Assembly: GCA_038496675.1 (NCBI GenBank)
Contig: CM076650.1
Span: forward strand, 19,238,172-19,302,171
DNA length: 64,000 nucleotides
Direction: 5' to 3'
Origin: Rachycentron canadum
Lineage: Eukaryota > Chordata > Actinopteri > Carangiformes > Rachycentridae
Shown here: positions 24,076-37,810 of the stretch, in pieces
Layout of the letters: each line of letters opens with the position of its first letter
Position numbering within the stretch: position 1 is the stretch's first letter
The notes under the pieces: generated by a model
Seen by the model: the letters and a program-made list of their open reading frames with translations, nothing else
Database searches by the model: none
What the model was told of the DNA's origin: nothing
Program-made: the position numbers and the translations under genes

Positions 24076-27000
24076 TTAATTTTCAGTGTCACTGACGAGA
24101 AACTAAATTAAAAAATGCTTTTCACTTGGCTTTGCTATTTCATCACCTGATGATGAACAGTGGAAGCTTTAGACACAGCAAGTTTATAAAGGGAATAAGC
24201 CTTTATAGAGCATAAATCTTAAATTTTTCATGAATATGTCATCTATCAGCTGGGGGGTCTCATCATAGTATTTATACACATTATGGCAATTTTACGCATA
24301 TGTCATGCACAGATATAACACACATTATGGAGAATATTCACATAAGCAGGCTGACAGAAGAATACATGATTAAAGCAAAGTAAGGAAATGATTGAGATTG
24401 TCATGCATAAAACTGGATTAAATTAATTGATTTTATATACTTGGCTAGCATGCCAGGGAGCAGCTGACAAGTCACAGAGTAACTTGTCCTAAATAAACTT
24501 GTCTTAGCTTGATATTTATTTTAAGTTTTTACCCTAAATAACTCTGTGAATTTCTAAACTATGCCTTCAAGGCAGAAGCATTTTCTCTTTATAGCTCTAC
24601 AGAAAAGGGAGCTCACAAGTATTTTCTAAGTTTAGCCAGCCATGACCTTTATAATAATCCTTACCTGTGCATGGGCACTCAGCAGTAAATGGTGATGTGA
24701 TGAAAGCAAACTCTTTGAACTATCATTTTTAATTAAGCCCGGCTTCATAGCTTAATGTTGTTGGCTTTTACATGTAACGGTCATTTTTGTCTCACTCTCT
24801 ATTTGAATCTTTTCCTACAGCTGGGGTTCTCACCTCTACAGGTAGAGCAGCTCTAGCTTTAATGGCAACTGCAACCACTCAAATGTGTCAGGTGTGTCAG
24901 CCAGGCTAAGAAAGCTTCCTTCTTCAACTTGACATCCTCTCTTTCTGTTGGTTCCCACTTGGAAATAATGGGGTGACAGCTACAAGAAGCACTGAGCCCC
25001 CTTTTTTATATAGTTCCATCATAAAACCTGTCCAACCTCATTCATAACACACTTGTCTTTGTTTGGCACTTTTTGAACAGTTCCTAACTCACATGCATAG
25101 TATCCTTTTTATCAGATCAAATTGTGTAGCATAAAATATAAGAAATCAACCTGCAAGCAACACTGAGTGGAAGCAGTCAACGTGCGTTATGTAACTGTTT
25201 CATCAAGTGTGATGAAATAATTATTGTCACTCAAGGGTTACTTCCCATCTCCATTGACTAGGATGATGACTTCATATCAGTACGAAGATGTCTTCAGCGT
25301 GGGACTGTCATCAAACAAGTAAAATCTGGGACAGATTTTACAACATGTTTTTGATGTTTCATAGTAAAATATTGAACTTGCCACACCATTCAATGATTTT
25401 CACAAGGATCACAGAACATCACCAAAGTCTAAAAGCCTTTTCTGACCAAGTTTGAGACAGATTGGACAATGTATATTGCACTAACAACAACTTTCTCTCG
25501 CAAATATATCCACGCTGCTGCAGACACACCTTTAGATTAAAACCCAATTTGTCCATTTTTTTCATAAGAAATACATGGACTTAAAAAAAAGTCAAAAGAA
25601 AATAATTAGACAAAAAACTTTCAAAAGCTTCAACATTCCCTGAATAATATTGCATTGCACATTATTGATTAGTGCACTGTACGCAGCAGAACAGCAGGTT
25701 ATCATCTACTCAATGAATAAATGGATGAAAAGGAGACAAATGGCATGTTCTCTTGCCTTGAGCACTGACACTTCACTGTGTTTTTGACTGACAGTTCACA
25801 GTGAGAAGCGACAGTCAAAGGTCTACATTTGAGTGAATAAAACATTTGTCACAAGCAAAAATCACACAAAGAGATTGACAGGGAAAAAACTGCACTCACT
25901 GATTGAGATATTGTATTTAGAGCTGGTAGATCTCAGTCCTGATTTCCTTTCAGTTCCACATAAAATGTTTTGTGTGTGAGTCAAATTTAGATTAAGATTA
26001 CCCCAAAATGTCAGGATCATGAAATATGGCTGAAAAACATTTGTAGCCCAATTTTCCTTCATTTAGGCAACGGTATGAAATGCTTCCAGTATGAAGTGAG
26101 CAGCTCTGCAGAGAGATTTTCATCCATTGGGGCCAGATGAAGGAACATCTCTAATTCATTATCATTAAAAAATGGAGTCATCATCACTCATCACTGGGGG
26201 AAAACAGCTTTTTCTACTTTTTAAAATTTTTTTCTGTTTGACAGTGTGACATTGGCTCCTCACTTTGACTTTCTGAAGGTCCTTGCATTAATCCACTCAC
26301 GTTGATGGAAGATTGTCATGGCAACACGCAGTGATTCTTCCCATCTTTCTACCCTGGCCTAAACAGCTTTTATGTCATGGTATTGTAGGTGATGTTAGAT
26401 GAACAGTTTTTGTAGCTGATAATAAAGTCAAAATACAGTAACCTTAAATTGCTCATTTATATCATTTAGACTCTGATGCCATTACATCTTGTTTTGAGGA
26501 CTTTTTCCTAAAGTCTAGTCTTGATTCATTAAAATATGTGTTTATTTGCTTTACTGTTTCATCATAAAAACTCCTTGGGTTCCTTGTTGCAGATCAAAGG
26601 TCTGTTGCACTTGTCTGTTGTCTTATAATTGTAGGAAAGAGCAGATCTTACACTGCTCACTTTATATCAGGGGAAACCCTCATATTAACTAAATATACAA
26701 CAGTCAAGTCAATATTTTCATTTAAATATACTTTTTTTTTTAAATTTGCTATTGTTATTTTTTAATAAATCTACTATTCACAAGTCACAATTACACAAAG
26801 TTTAAAAAATATCTTTATCTAATATCTTTCTTTGCATTTGAAATTCTTTCATAATATCCAGCAATTAGTAAACAACATTATCATTGAGTTACGTTACTGT
26901 GTTTATGAGAACATAAGAGTCAAATGACAACACAGTTGCAGAACAGACGGATGATCAATGAACCTCGATATGAAGCTGCACCAATCCTTAAAGATAGCAC

Positions 27001-30000
27001 AATTGTACAATGTCATTTTATACATTGTTGTCATATAAAATCTAAATACATAGATTAGATTTTGTTTCCTGCAGTAGCTAGAAATCTTCCCCATTACAAA
27101 TATAATATAATGAAACTGCAGATGACAGGCTTCAAATCACCATGAAGGTGATTTAAAACTTCTGCAAAGCTGAACATTAAGAAGGGAGGATAGATTGCAG
27201 TTCTGTTGTATTAAACTATATTAGTTTTGGCTAGGTGTACCTAATAATGACCAGAGTGTAGATTTTAGAAAATAATATAGTATCATCAGTGTAAGTATAA
27301 ACAACATGAGTGTTGCATTCAATTACTGAAAAAAGCCCAGAATATATAATGTGAAAAGAGAATGTGACCTGAGAGAAAGGCCCTGAAGGACGCAAAAGTT
27401 GATAATTGGAGACAGAATTTCATTAATTTCATTATCATTATTTTCAAGGGATAAGAGCTAGAGGACAAAAATCTAATTATCTGAGTATGTTAGACAGTAC
27501 AGGAGCCCAAGAACACTATTAAAATGTTGGGGCACCAACCTTTATGGGGTGCCAAGTATGATGGCATGCACATTATCTTTTCAGCGATCTTGAAGGAAGA
27601 GAGGAACCAAACTAAGTTTGTCAGGATTTTTGGTACATCATTTGGTACATTGGGGGACCAAAACTTGCTAATTAACTCACAAGGCTAATGAATTAATTTA
27701 ACTTTTATTTATAAAATAACAAGCCACTGGGCAGATGGATTGACAAACAGGCAGTGAAACAAGCAGGAACAGGAACTAGGTAACAACACAGATACCCAGC
27801 AAAAAGAAAAACATTAGACAATAAAAATAGATGATTTGATAAATGTGAACTTGAAAAAAATGTGAATGAAGCAATGGAAACAGGTGAAATTAAAAAAAAA
27901 AAAAAACTCTTAAATGTTGTTAAAATTGTGTACACTCTTACAAGTAGATTTTTCAGAAAATTCAACATGGCAATATTTCTTATTAGACACACTTGACATC
28001 TTGACACGAGACATTGCAGACTATTATTGCTTTTAAACCCCTGGTTTGTGACTGCTGTCAGGTATATGGGCTTTGCCTTTCTGTCATTACATGCACCAGA
28101 TGCCCTTGTGGTGAATGCAACAAAAATCACTGTCCAAACATTTATCAGATACTGGGAATCTGTCAACACATTTGATTGGGATGATATCACAAGAGGAGAA
28201 AACCAAGCTTTTTACTGAAACACAGGTGTTGGCAACAGGGGCTGGGAAGCAGACTGAGACGAAGTTAGTTGATATTTAGACAGTACTGCACACTCCCATG
28301 AGCCAGTACTTGACAGTCCAGCTGTCTGAAACCTGGCTGTTTTCATATTTCAGCCCATCTAGTCAGTGAGAGTGTGATTATCTGGGGAAGTGGTTGAATA
28401 CAATTGACGTTAAAGCCGAGAAAGCCTGCAGCTCTGTTGATCAGTAGGAAGACTATTGACCGTAAACCTCAGTTTGTTAACCACGGATACCTGAGCTACA
28501 GATGACTAATTATAGTGTTTAAAAGGTGTTAAACAGGTGTGCATGTGTGTAAAGTTGTGGTACAAACAGAGAACCGCTTTAAAGAAATAAGCATATTCTA
28601 GTTTTTCTTTTCTTTTTTAATTTCATGTAAGCTCTATAAAATACTGTTCAGTATCAAATATTTACATTTATATATTTTTACCTGCTTCCATTTTTATTAG
28701 GACTTATATTTATTGGAAATAAACTGTATAAGTTTTTACTTATAAAGCCATCTACACTAAACTGAACTGAACAGAGGGTGGAAGACATGACGTCATGGTT
28801 TGACTGAAAAGGAGGTGAGTACAGTATGGAGGGCCTGGAGGAGATCTAAAGAGAAGAGAAAGGCCCAGCAGAGTGTTGAGAGGAGGCAGAAAAGAGAGAC
28901 AGACAAGCTGGTGCTGCAGAGCTGCGTTAATACAGACCACCGACAGTTTGGCCTTTCATATTTCAACACCCTTGCTCCTCAGTTCGCTCCCTGGCAGACC
29001 TCGCTGTCTGGCCCAAAAGTCTGAATAATCTCACTGGGGGGCGTCTTCTTTTAAATAAACAAAGACACATACTGAAAAAACACATAGACAGGATCTCCAC
29101 ATGGGCTTTTCTCCTCCAAACACCTAAGACTGTTCTAATGATATAAGAAGGTAAATCTTTGTGTCTCTGTGTAAAGGTTTGGGGTGTCACTCGTTCTGGT
29201 CTTTAAATTTCAAAGCTCGTATCATTGTGTAATTGCTGTCATTTTATTGAGTGTAATTTATTGATAATAAATTAGATTATATATTTAAGAATTTATTGAA
29301 GTTTAACTTGTGAAGTTTTATTTCTGTTTGCAAAAAAAATACTTTTATTTTGAAGTCATACAAACTCATGTTAGGCTGCTCTCGCATAGCTTGGACTAAG
29401 TACATGTAGAAGTTACACCGTACTTATTCCATACAGTTATTCCCTTAATACGCCAGCAAGGTTTGCTTGTTTTAGTTGTATTTTATTTCATACATGTTTC
29501 TTAAATGCTGTGGATGTGATTTATGTTATTTATTATGATTTATAGATCTATAGATATGATTTAGATCTATAGCTTTAAAGATTTTAACCAGCATGACCCC
29601 TCTCCTTTCTCTCTTTTAAATATCAAAAGGAATGCTTTGTTCCTTTTAAAGGCCAGGTTACATGTGAAATTGTTGCTGCAAAGTTTATTCATGTGCTCAA
29701 AAAAATGGCAAGAAAAACACTAGCACTTAAAAGGCATAACATCTCTCCACGCTTCTTTGTATTTTCTCCTACACTGATGCTGTGTACAAAAGGGGATAAA
29801 CAGGCTTTACTTTCTATGGAGATTAAGATGTTTCAATGTGCAGCAAGATGCAGGATCAATAAGGTCAATGTCAAGGCCAGGGACTATGAACCTGGACATG
29901 TGGGTCTCTGAACAAAATGCTCTCCACTCTGGACAATCCATCCCATCTCCTACGACACACTTCAGAGCTGAGCTTGTTTCCTAACTGATTCAGCTCTGCT

Positions 30001-30111
30001 TTCCCAAAGAACACATTCGTTACCTATAACACTTTACAACAATTCACCTCTGTGACAGGTAAACACACTGCTACCGTTCTTATTGCAACCTTTCATAAAT
30101 TGCAAATTTTG

Positions 30112-30118
<7 letters not shown>

Positions 30119-30144
<26 letters not shown>

Positions 30145-30561
30145 NNNNNNNNNNNNNNNNNNNNNNNNNNNNNNNNNNNNNNNNNNNNNNNNNNNNNNNN
30201 NNNNNNNNNNNNNNNNNNNNNNNNNNNNNNNNNNNNNNNNNNNNNNNNNNNNNNNNNNNNNNNNNNNNNNNNNNNNNNNNNNNNNNNNNNNNNNNNNNNN
30301 NNNNNNNNNNNNNNNNNNNNNNNNNNNNNNNNNNNNNNNNNNNNNNNNNNNNNNNNNNNNNNNNNNNNNNNNNNNNNNNNNNNNNNNNNNNNNNNNNNNN
30401 NNNNNNNNNNNNNNNNNNNNNNNNNNNNNNNNNNNNNNNNNNNNNNNNNNNNNNNNNNNNNNNNNNNNNNNNNNNNNNNNNNNNNNNNNNNNNNNNNNNN
30501 NNNNNNNNNNNNNNNNNNNNNNNNNNNNNNNNNNNNATATATATATATATATATATATATA
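30119..30561. repeat. (AT)n microsatellite containing a 392-base assembly gap
   Basis: An AT tract runs into N at 30145-30536 and resumes as AT. The true length and content are unknown. The continuous frame across it is meaningless. Confidence 0.97.
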
Positions 30562-33500
30562 TTTTAATTCTTGTTATTAGGTTTATTAAATGTTGTTTTT
30601 AATTTATGGTGTATACTTACACACAAACATTTTCTTTGGTACCATTTTAAATGTTGGTGTGAGTCTAAATAAAAGCAAATATTGCCACACTCACATCACC
30701 CATAGGTTTCTGAAGAGAAGTTTTGAAGCTTAGATCGAGCTGCTCCTCCATCACCATCTTGGCAGTGCCTGACTCCATCCAAAAATTGTCAGAGGTGTGT
30801 GGAGCTCTTGACGCAATGGATAACCCCAGGCTAATTCATATGCTGTCTTATTAGCTAGTTGACAAGCTAAGCTAAAGAGCAAAGTATGGTGAGCCACTGC
30901 TATCTTCTAATTAGTGCTGACATATAAATAAAAGATGCTGGACTTTCACTCACCTGGACAGGCGTCCTCATGCTCTCTTAGTTAATTAACCCAACAGTGA
31001 GTCATATTATATATATTATATAATATTTACATAAAAAATCCCCCAACACCACAAAGTTTAGTGAATTGATATAGCTAAAGAAACACCTAGGAGACAGCAA
31101 CTAGCTATTGGGACTAAAAGCGATTTTTGAGCCACACTATAAACATTTCTATTTCTTCTGTAATGTTGAACATTTTAACATGGGAGTATATGGGGATTGA
31201 CTCTTGGAACATCCTAAAGTGGACAGTCAAGAAACTGTAGTTTTTTCACTGTTGTCGGCTACATTTTTTAGCCTCAGAGGTTTCTGCTTGGGTGTGGACA
31301 AAATCTCACATCTTGGTTGCTTCAACATTTAAATTTCCCAGACAGTGCTTTATTGATGCTTTTTTTTTCATCTGGCCACAAGGACCAATCAGTATCTCTG
31401 AGACCACTGATTGGACATCAATGAACCTTGAGAAAATGATTAGCCTCATCATTGCAACCAATCAGTTTGAAAATTACACTGATTGGGTCAATAGAGGCTT
31501 TAGCATCACAAGTCAGAAAAAAAATTATTTGCTTATTGATTGTCAGGCAGATGGACACAATCATCTATAGGGGAAGACAATAGAGGATGTTTTCTGTCAG
31601 TCAGGAAACATGAAGAAAGGAGAAATGAGGCCACAGGAGATGACTGGAGCATATTCCCTGCCCTTTGTCTCCTCTCTGACAAGTGCACATTCCCTTTGTG
31701 CTACTCGCTGCACACAGTGTATCTTCACTTTTTCATGATTATTCTTTCAGTGTCAGGAGAACTCAACTGCATGAATAACATGTCCAAGTGAAGAGGTGGA
31801 GAACACAGGAAATGGAGAAAGGAAACGCAAAGAGCACAAGACAAGCTGATAAATGTGGGTTAGAAAATTGGCAAAGCTTTGAACTGAGAGAATAAAGAGG
31901 AGCAAGGTAGAGATGGAAACAGATGCAGCAGGTGTGTGAACCTGGAGATGACAGACAAAAACCTTCCAAATAAAGTGACTCAATTGAAAACATAAAAGGA
32001 GGAGAAAATGGAAAGTTAAAATGAGGAGCAGAACATACGCAAAGCATCCTGAATACTGGCTTGACCAGGCTGCCTGAGTTTGTACGATGTTTACCTGTTT
32101 GCTGATAATGCACCAATCAATGGTTTATCAGCCAATGAAGAGCCAAGGACAAATACCCACCGCATCACTTCTTTGTCTGCTGTTTACACTCAGATTTTGC
32201 TGTTAAAACTTTTTAAACCCTTTTATGTTCCTGTCTCTCTCTCACACATGTTTCAGCCTTGTTCTCACTGTCTGTCAGCACATGTCATCAGGCAACAGGT
32301 ATAGAAGTATCAGTGATGATGAGGAGGAGTCATTCAGCGGCGCTGCCTGCCTCTCCTGCATGTGTGGGTGTCTAAGCTCGTTTGTTAATAAAAACTAGAG
32401 CCAAAGGTCAAGTAAACCAAGCCTATAAAACAACTGATGGCTGGACTCTGCAAATTGACTCTGCTTTATATGAGACACTGAAGAGATAAAAGAAGTAACA
32501 GAACTGACATTAGTGAGATAATGTTTATAAATGACAACAATGATTTTGTTTAGTGCTTTTCTCTTTCATGTTCAATGTTAATCCTGTCCATGGGGTTTGT
32601 CATTATGGTAATACCTTGTGATATCTTTTCTTGTCATGCCATTAAGTGTTTGTTTTGTTGTTTATTTGTTTTGTTTTTTTACAATTGCTAAATCACATTT
32701 CTCTTCACTTCAATCACTCTACAGACATTTCTTGCTCTGTTCACCAACATGCAGCTCTGTCAGCGCAACAGTTAATCTCCCCATATTTCAAGATCATATT
32801 TCAACTGGTAACAACAGCTGCCATCACTGTATAAACCCGTTTTGCTGATGTAGCTTTATTTATTAATTTATTTATTTCACATAAACCACAATTCCAACAA
32901 AAATGTCATTTCTTTATTGCATGGATTTTGCTACCTTATGCTATAAGTCCAGTAAGACTCAAAGCCAAACTTATACACTACATACACATGCAGAGGAATA
33001 GCTTGGTATTGAAATAAATTAATGATTGTATCAACCCTGTCATATCAGACTCTTCTCTCTTCAAGGCACATCTATGCATTCTGATCTATCCTTGGAAATC
33101 TTCTGCAGGTAGTGTATGTGCAGACATCCAGCATTCCCAGTTATTACCACATTGTCTCTCACAGTAACAAAATTATGCCTCATCCGCCCCCTTTTCTTCA
33201 ACCTGGCACAGCTCTTTCATCAAGGAACTAATTGAGGTGCTCTGTGTTGTTCAGCATACATACACATCTTATGTAAGAGTGGACCATTACAAGATATTGC
33301 TGCATGCACTGTAATGTTGGCACCCTGCGACATAAAATGTTTCTTTGTTTTCAATAAGGTTTCTTTCTCCTTTTTGGCCAGGTTGAAACCATGAAAATTA
33401 GTATGTCAGGTGTTGTTGGCTTCAAACTCCATGACTCTAAAATAAATCTATTATGAAACGAAAGAGTTACACCATTACAGTATTTCTGGGCATACCCCAA

Positions 33501-36478
33501 CATAGCTGTTTCATGGGCATGAATTTGATTGTGCTTAAATAAATAGCATTAACTGCAGTTTCCTGTCTTTTCTGTTTTCATGTTGCTGTGTAATTTACAG
33601 TAAATTTGTTTTTTTTTTTTTATTTTCTACAGAAATGTGATGATATGTAGATGAGGTGATTGTATGCATTTTGTATCAAAGCAATGAAAAGTGACCCACA
33701 GTTGCTGAATCTGTGAACTCTGTGTAAAGATTAGTAAGTTAGAAATTAAAAAAAAAAAAAAAAAGCTGTATTGAAGTTGCCCTTAATCAATTTTGAAGCA
33801 TTCTGCTTTCTTGTATGTCTTTTGATCGTTTATCACTGTTTCACATTCAGTTCTTGATGCTGTGTTAAAAAGCCTCTCTGGACGTCATGCAAAACAGAAA
33901 TTATTTCATTGGCAGTATAACTACATATTGTTCCATATTGGTTTCTGCTTTTTAAATATTATTTAGCTACTTAAAATGATGATTTTGGTTATTTGACATG
34001 GAGTGTGTGAGAGAAAAAAGCGAATGTAATGTAAGTGCACACTATATATTTTGAATCTTTTCACTACTATATCTTACCATCAATCAGCCCTTTCAATTGG
34101 AACTACAGCTTGCGAACTATTGAACTATTGCATAAGCACTGTATTACTCTACATGTCAGACCTAAGCGTAGGTCTGTTTGTGTATAGTAATGAAAGGTTA
34201 AGGTGACAATAGACTGACAATAGATAAGCACCTCATACAACCCCACGTCAAATAAACCACACTTTCACTTAAAGAACTCCTCATCCATGTTGGCTGAAAA
34301 AGTTCATTCTTGAGGTCAGAAACAACAACTAACATCACTGCGAGATCTATTTAGCTTCTCTTCTGTTGTTCTATTTTTTTCACAACATTGTTATTTTCCA
34401 AGAACTTGTTGTTCAGTCCAGTCCCATGACAACTGGGGAGCCCCATCTGTAACAGAGAAAAAATTTGCAATTCATTATCTACATTTATATATTTTTGCTT
34501 TGTATATAATCTCCTAATTCTCTCCTTGAGCCAATTTCCTTAACTCCACTATAGGATAGTGTCCACAGGGCTTTACTTTTATCATCTGTCACTCAGCCAG
34601 TGAGTCATAGTCAAACCCCAGGTGATTATTCATGTCTTAAGGCAGAGAGAAAGCTCTCTGGGGGGAAGCAAAGTCAGCTTCGATGGTCATTTGACTGACA
34701 TATCTTTTATGTCAATCATAATCATGCAGAGAAAAGACAAGGAAATTGAATCAATGGTCAGCTGCAAATGTGGGACAGTGTGTATCAGTGAGTCATGTCC
34801 CACATTTAACACAACATGTCATTTGAGCTGGAAGCTCATGATGAGTAGGTTTCATTAGTTAGTATTTTAGTGCAGTTAAGTACCATTACAAATGTAAATG
34901 TATGAAAATGTCTCAAGAATTGTTTTGCTCTGTGTTTTTGTGTGTGGGGATCCACCATAATTATTGTCTGATGTGGCAGTTGTGTTGATAATCAGCACTA
35001 GGAGGTTATAATTAGTCACATTATTGCAGCCTGGAAAGAAAACAAAAGACACACAAACCTCTTCTAACACCAATCAATGTTAAACTCTCATTTTCTGCCT
35101 CAGACTAAATACAAAATTTAAAAATGGTAATTACTAAATGATTTTTAGTTGTAAACACTTCAAAACCACAGATAATTTAACATAGAAGCAGAATAGCAGA
35201 TATTTCCTTTCCCAGTTTCAAATGTTTGGAGCCTATATACAGAGTTTAATTTAACCATATATGATCACAGTGATACAATTGACCTCTGATACTGTGTCTG
35301 GTCTCATTGTTCATTGGAAAGTCAATAAAATGTCAACAACCAACAACCAAGAATAAACAGAACCAAAGATGTCAAGTAAACTTCAAAGAGACATAAAATG
35401 ACCACATAGAGGAGCAAAGTAATAACAGTTAAAGAGGCAGAATTATTTTAAAGAGATGCAAAACAACTACATATCTAAACAACACAAAACAACTCAGTTT
35501 AAGTTTTGTGTATTTGGCTCTGTAATGTGTTTGTATTGCAGAGTATTTGTAACATTTCAGATGGTTGAGATTAGTTGAGAATCAGATTCAACTTTAACAT
35601 TAACTGTTGAATGGATTGTTTAAATATTTCTGTATCCAATATTTATATATATTTTGTTGGACATTAGTGTTCGACAAAGACAAAGAACCGAAAAAAAAAT
35701 ATTTTTTTTGCTTACATCTTGGTCAAGGGCCAATGTTGACCAAGATTCATGTGGATTTATTTAGTAACTTTGTGGAAAATCCTCCTGACAGACAAATTAA
35801 TAGACCAAGATGGAAACCACCTTCTTAGCAGGGGTACATGCACAGAATAACTGTCATATCTGTTTGATATTGCGTGATATATATATAGTTTTTTGAATAA
35901 AAATAGTGGCCCACTGTATATCTTCCCTTCACCTCTTCCTTCTCACAGCTGTGTGTTTAACATAGGGATGTGTAGAAAGATAAAAGTTCCATGTTCTGCT
36001 CTGAAAGTACACAAACACACCCACACATGCATGTCTGTGATGTCAGTCTTAGAGGACTAAATAATATGAATTATTTCATGCAGTAATATTTAATTTATAA
36101 CATTATGCTATTAAGAGTGTGTACAGTGCCTGTGTTAGTGTGTGTGTGAGGCTACATAAGTAATGAGGAAGAGTCAACCTGACATCCAGTCTGTGGTGAT
36201 TACAGAGATGGGCCAGCTCCAAAGACCGTGTTGGGAAAGAAGATACACAACAGGACACACCGATGACAGTATAAGGATGTGATTTTTGCCATTCCACTCA
36301 TTCTCTGGGTTTAATTATTAATGACTACAGTTAAAATCTCAGTGCAACACATACCAATCTTCTCTCTCTTGTAGTTCTGTGCTTTCTCATCTCTCCCCTC
36401 TTTCTTCCATTATTTTATGCAGGTTTTTCAGTCTGTGTTTGTAAGTCTGTGATTGCAACCCACCTACCGCTGTCTGAT
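30562..36478. other. Gene-free stretch
   Basis: No supportable exon, RNA gene or complete mobile element. A short dispersed repeat is suspected at 35690-35830 (words AAATCCTCCTGACAGACAAA and ATTAATAGACCAAGATGGAA). Homopolymer tracts occur near 33610 and 33750. Confidence 0.4.
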
Positions 36479-36488
36479 CCTACTCAAC

Positions 36489-36535
<47 letters not shown>

Positions 36536-36546
36536 NCCTACTCAAC

Positions 36547-36595
<49 letters not shown>

Positions 36596-36602
36596 TTTAT
36601 TA
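36479..36602. repeat. (ATT)n microsatellite split by one N, with a duplicated flank
   Basis: CCTACTCAACTA followed by ATT units occurs at 36479-36535, then a single N at 36536, then the same CCTACTCAACTA and ATT units at 36537-36602. The exact repetition of the unique flank suggests two unmerged contig ends rather than real DNA. Confidence 0.9.
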
Positions 36603-36804
36603 TCCTTACTCTTTTCCCCATCTACCTCCCACCCCCAACATTTTTAAGGATTATAGGCTCATGCCAGTTCTATAAGCTATGTGTCCTCAGATAACTTTCA
36701 TTTTGAGCTGTGTGTTCAGTTCTTGATTTCTATGTCCTATGAGTTTTGTTGGATATTCTTTTTCTTATTAAAGCACCTGCACTGCATTTCCCTGTCTGTT
36801 GTCT

Positions 36805-37008
36805 GTCCAGGTCACAGGGGCCAATCCCAGCATCGCTCACACTCAATTTTGAGTCACCGATTAACTTAAACATGCATGTTTTTGGACTGTGGGAGGAAGC
36901 TGGAGTACGAGGAGAGAACATGACAACTGAAAGACCCCAGGCCCAGGAACTGAACCCAGAGCATTCTTGCTGAGAGGCAACAGTGCTAACTACTGGACTA
37001 CCATGCCA
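36805..37008 (-). mobile_element. tRNA-like SINE copy 2
   Basis: Read on the minus strand it begins GGCATGGTAGTCCAGTAGTT and runs through AGCACTGTTGCCTCTCAGC to CTCTGGGTTCAGTTCC. The plus strand shows TTTTTGGACTGTGGGAGGAA, the reverse of the CCTCCCACAGTCC segment in copy 1. Confidence 0.65.
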
Positions 37009-37124
37009 TATTTTTAATATTTTATGGAACTTCTGCTCTTCAAAATGTGCTCAGAATCATGTATTCATTATTTTTGACTTTATCACATAAAACTCAACTT
37101 ATCTTCAATGGAGATTTTCTGGCA

Positions 37125-37810
37125 TTACTGAACCTACTGGTCTTCCTGGATATCCAGGCTGTCAACTGGCTCAGTTAACTCTGGGTTTACCCTTTACAAA
37201 TACAAGTGTGTTCATGTGAAAGAGGCAGAGTTTATAATTATAAGCAACATTGTAAGAACCATGAATGAAGTCCTTGATATGAGAAGAAACATTGATACCT
37301 CTCAGTTATATCAACATCCAAGAGTGATAATGAACAAGAGTAGAGAAGTAGGTCATGTCTGATGAGGTCAATCTTAAATGTTCTTTTATAATCATGAAAA
37401 TATTTTTCAAATAAAATACATCAGATGTTCAGTTTTTATTTCCAGTTATTATCAGGGAGTCTCCTCATGTTGTTCTAAGCTGCAGCGATGTGATCAACTC
37501 TCTACTGTTGTGAAATCTGTTTCTGGATTCATACAAGATATGGAGCAGCAAATTGAATATTTGTTCCCTAATTGTAAACACATTTGCTCCTGCAGGGACT
37601 GTCTAGTTTTTACAGTAATCTGATTGGTCTGTTATTGAGCTGTTGACAGGTTTTGATATGATCCTCTGAAGTAGGAGTTCAACTTAAGTTACCATGGTGA
37701 TTTACCTTGGTAAGAAGTGAACCGCCGTCATAAGACTTAAAACCCAGAGTTAAACCTGAAGTTGCCTCAATAACCTCAAATCGTGCTTTGTAGTAGAGAC
37801 CTCAGGAGTG
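37125..37810. repeat. Possible MITE-like repeat with GTTACCATGGT words
   Basis: TCAGTTAACTCTGGGTTTAC near the left end and AAACCCAGAGTTAAACCTGA near the right end are inverted relatives, together with AAGTTACCATGGTGATTT. Such words are typical of a short non-autonomous fish DNA element. The ends were not resolved. Confidence 0.4.

Larger units (their letters stand above)
21831..30118. other. Long gene-free stretch, AT-rich
   Basis: No exon chain or recognisable peptide occurs on either strand. Only simple tracts stand out: GA at 22971-23002 and a homopolymer junction of about 13 A and 11 G at 24052-24075. Single open frames such as those near 27705-28190 or 28800-29024 have no family resemblance or splice support. 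The stretch may hold distal regulatory elements that sequence reading alone cannot show. Confidence 0.4.

Noticed and set aside
28800..29024. Plus-strand frame with a basic, helical-looking start
   Set aside because: No known family, no splice partner and a purine-rich composition; chance cannot be excluded.
30052..30567. Continuous 171-codon frame over the N gap
   Set aside because: Most codons are unknown bases; the rest is AT repeat.
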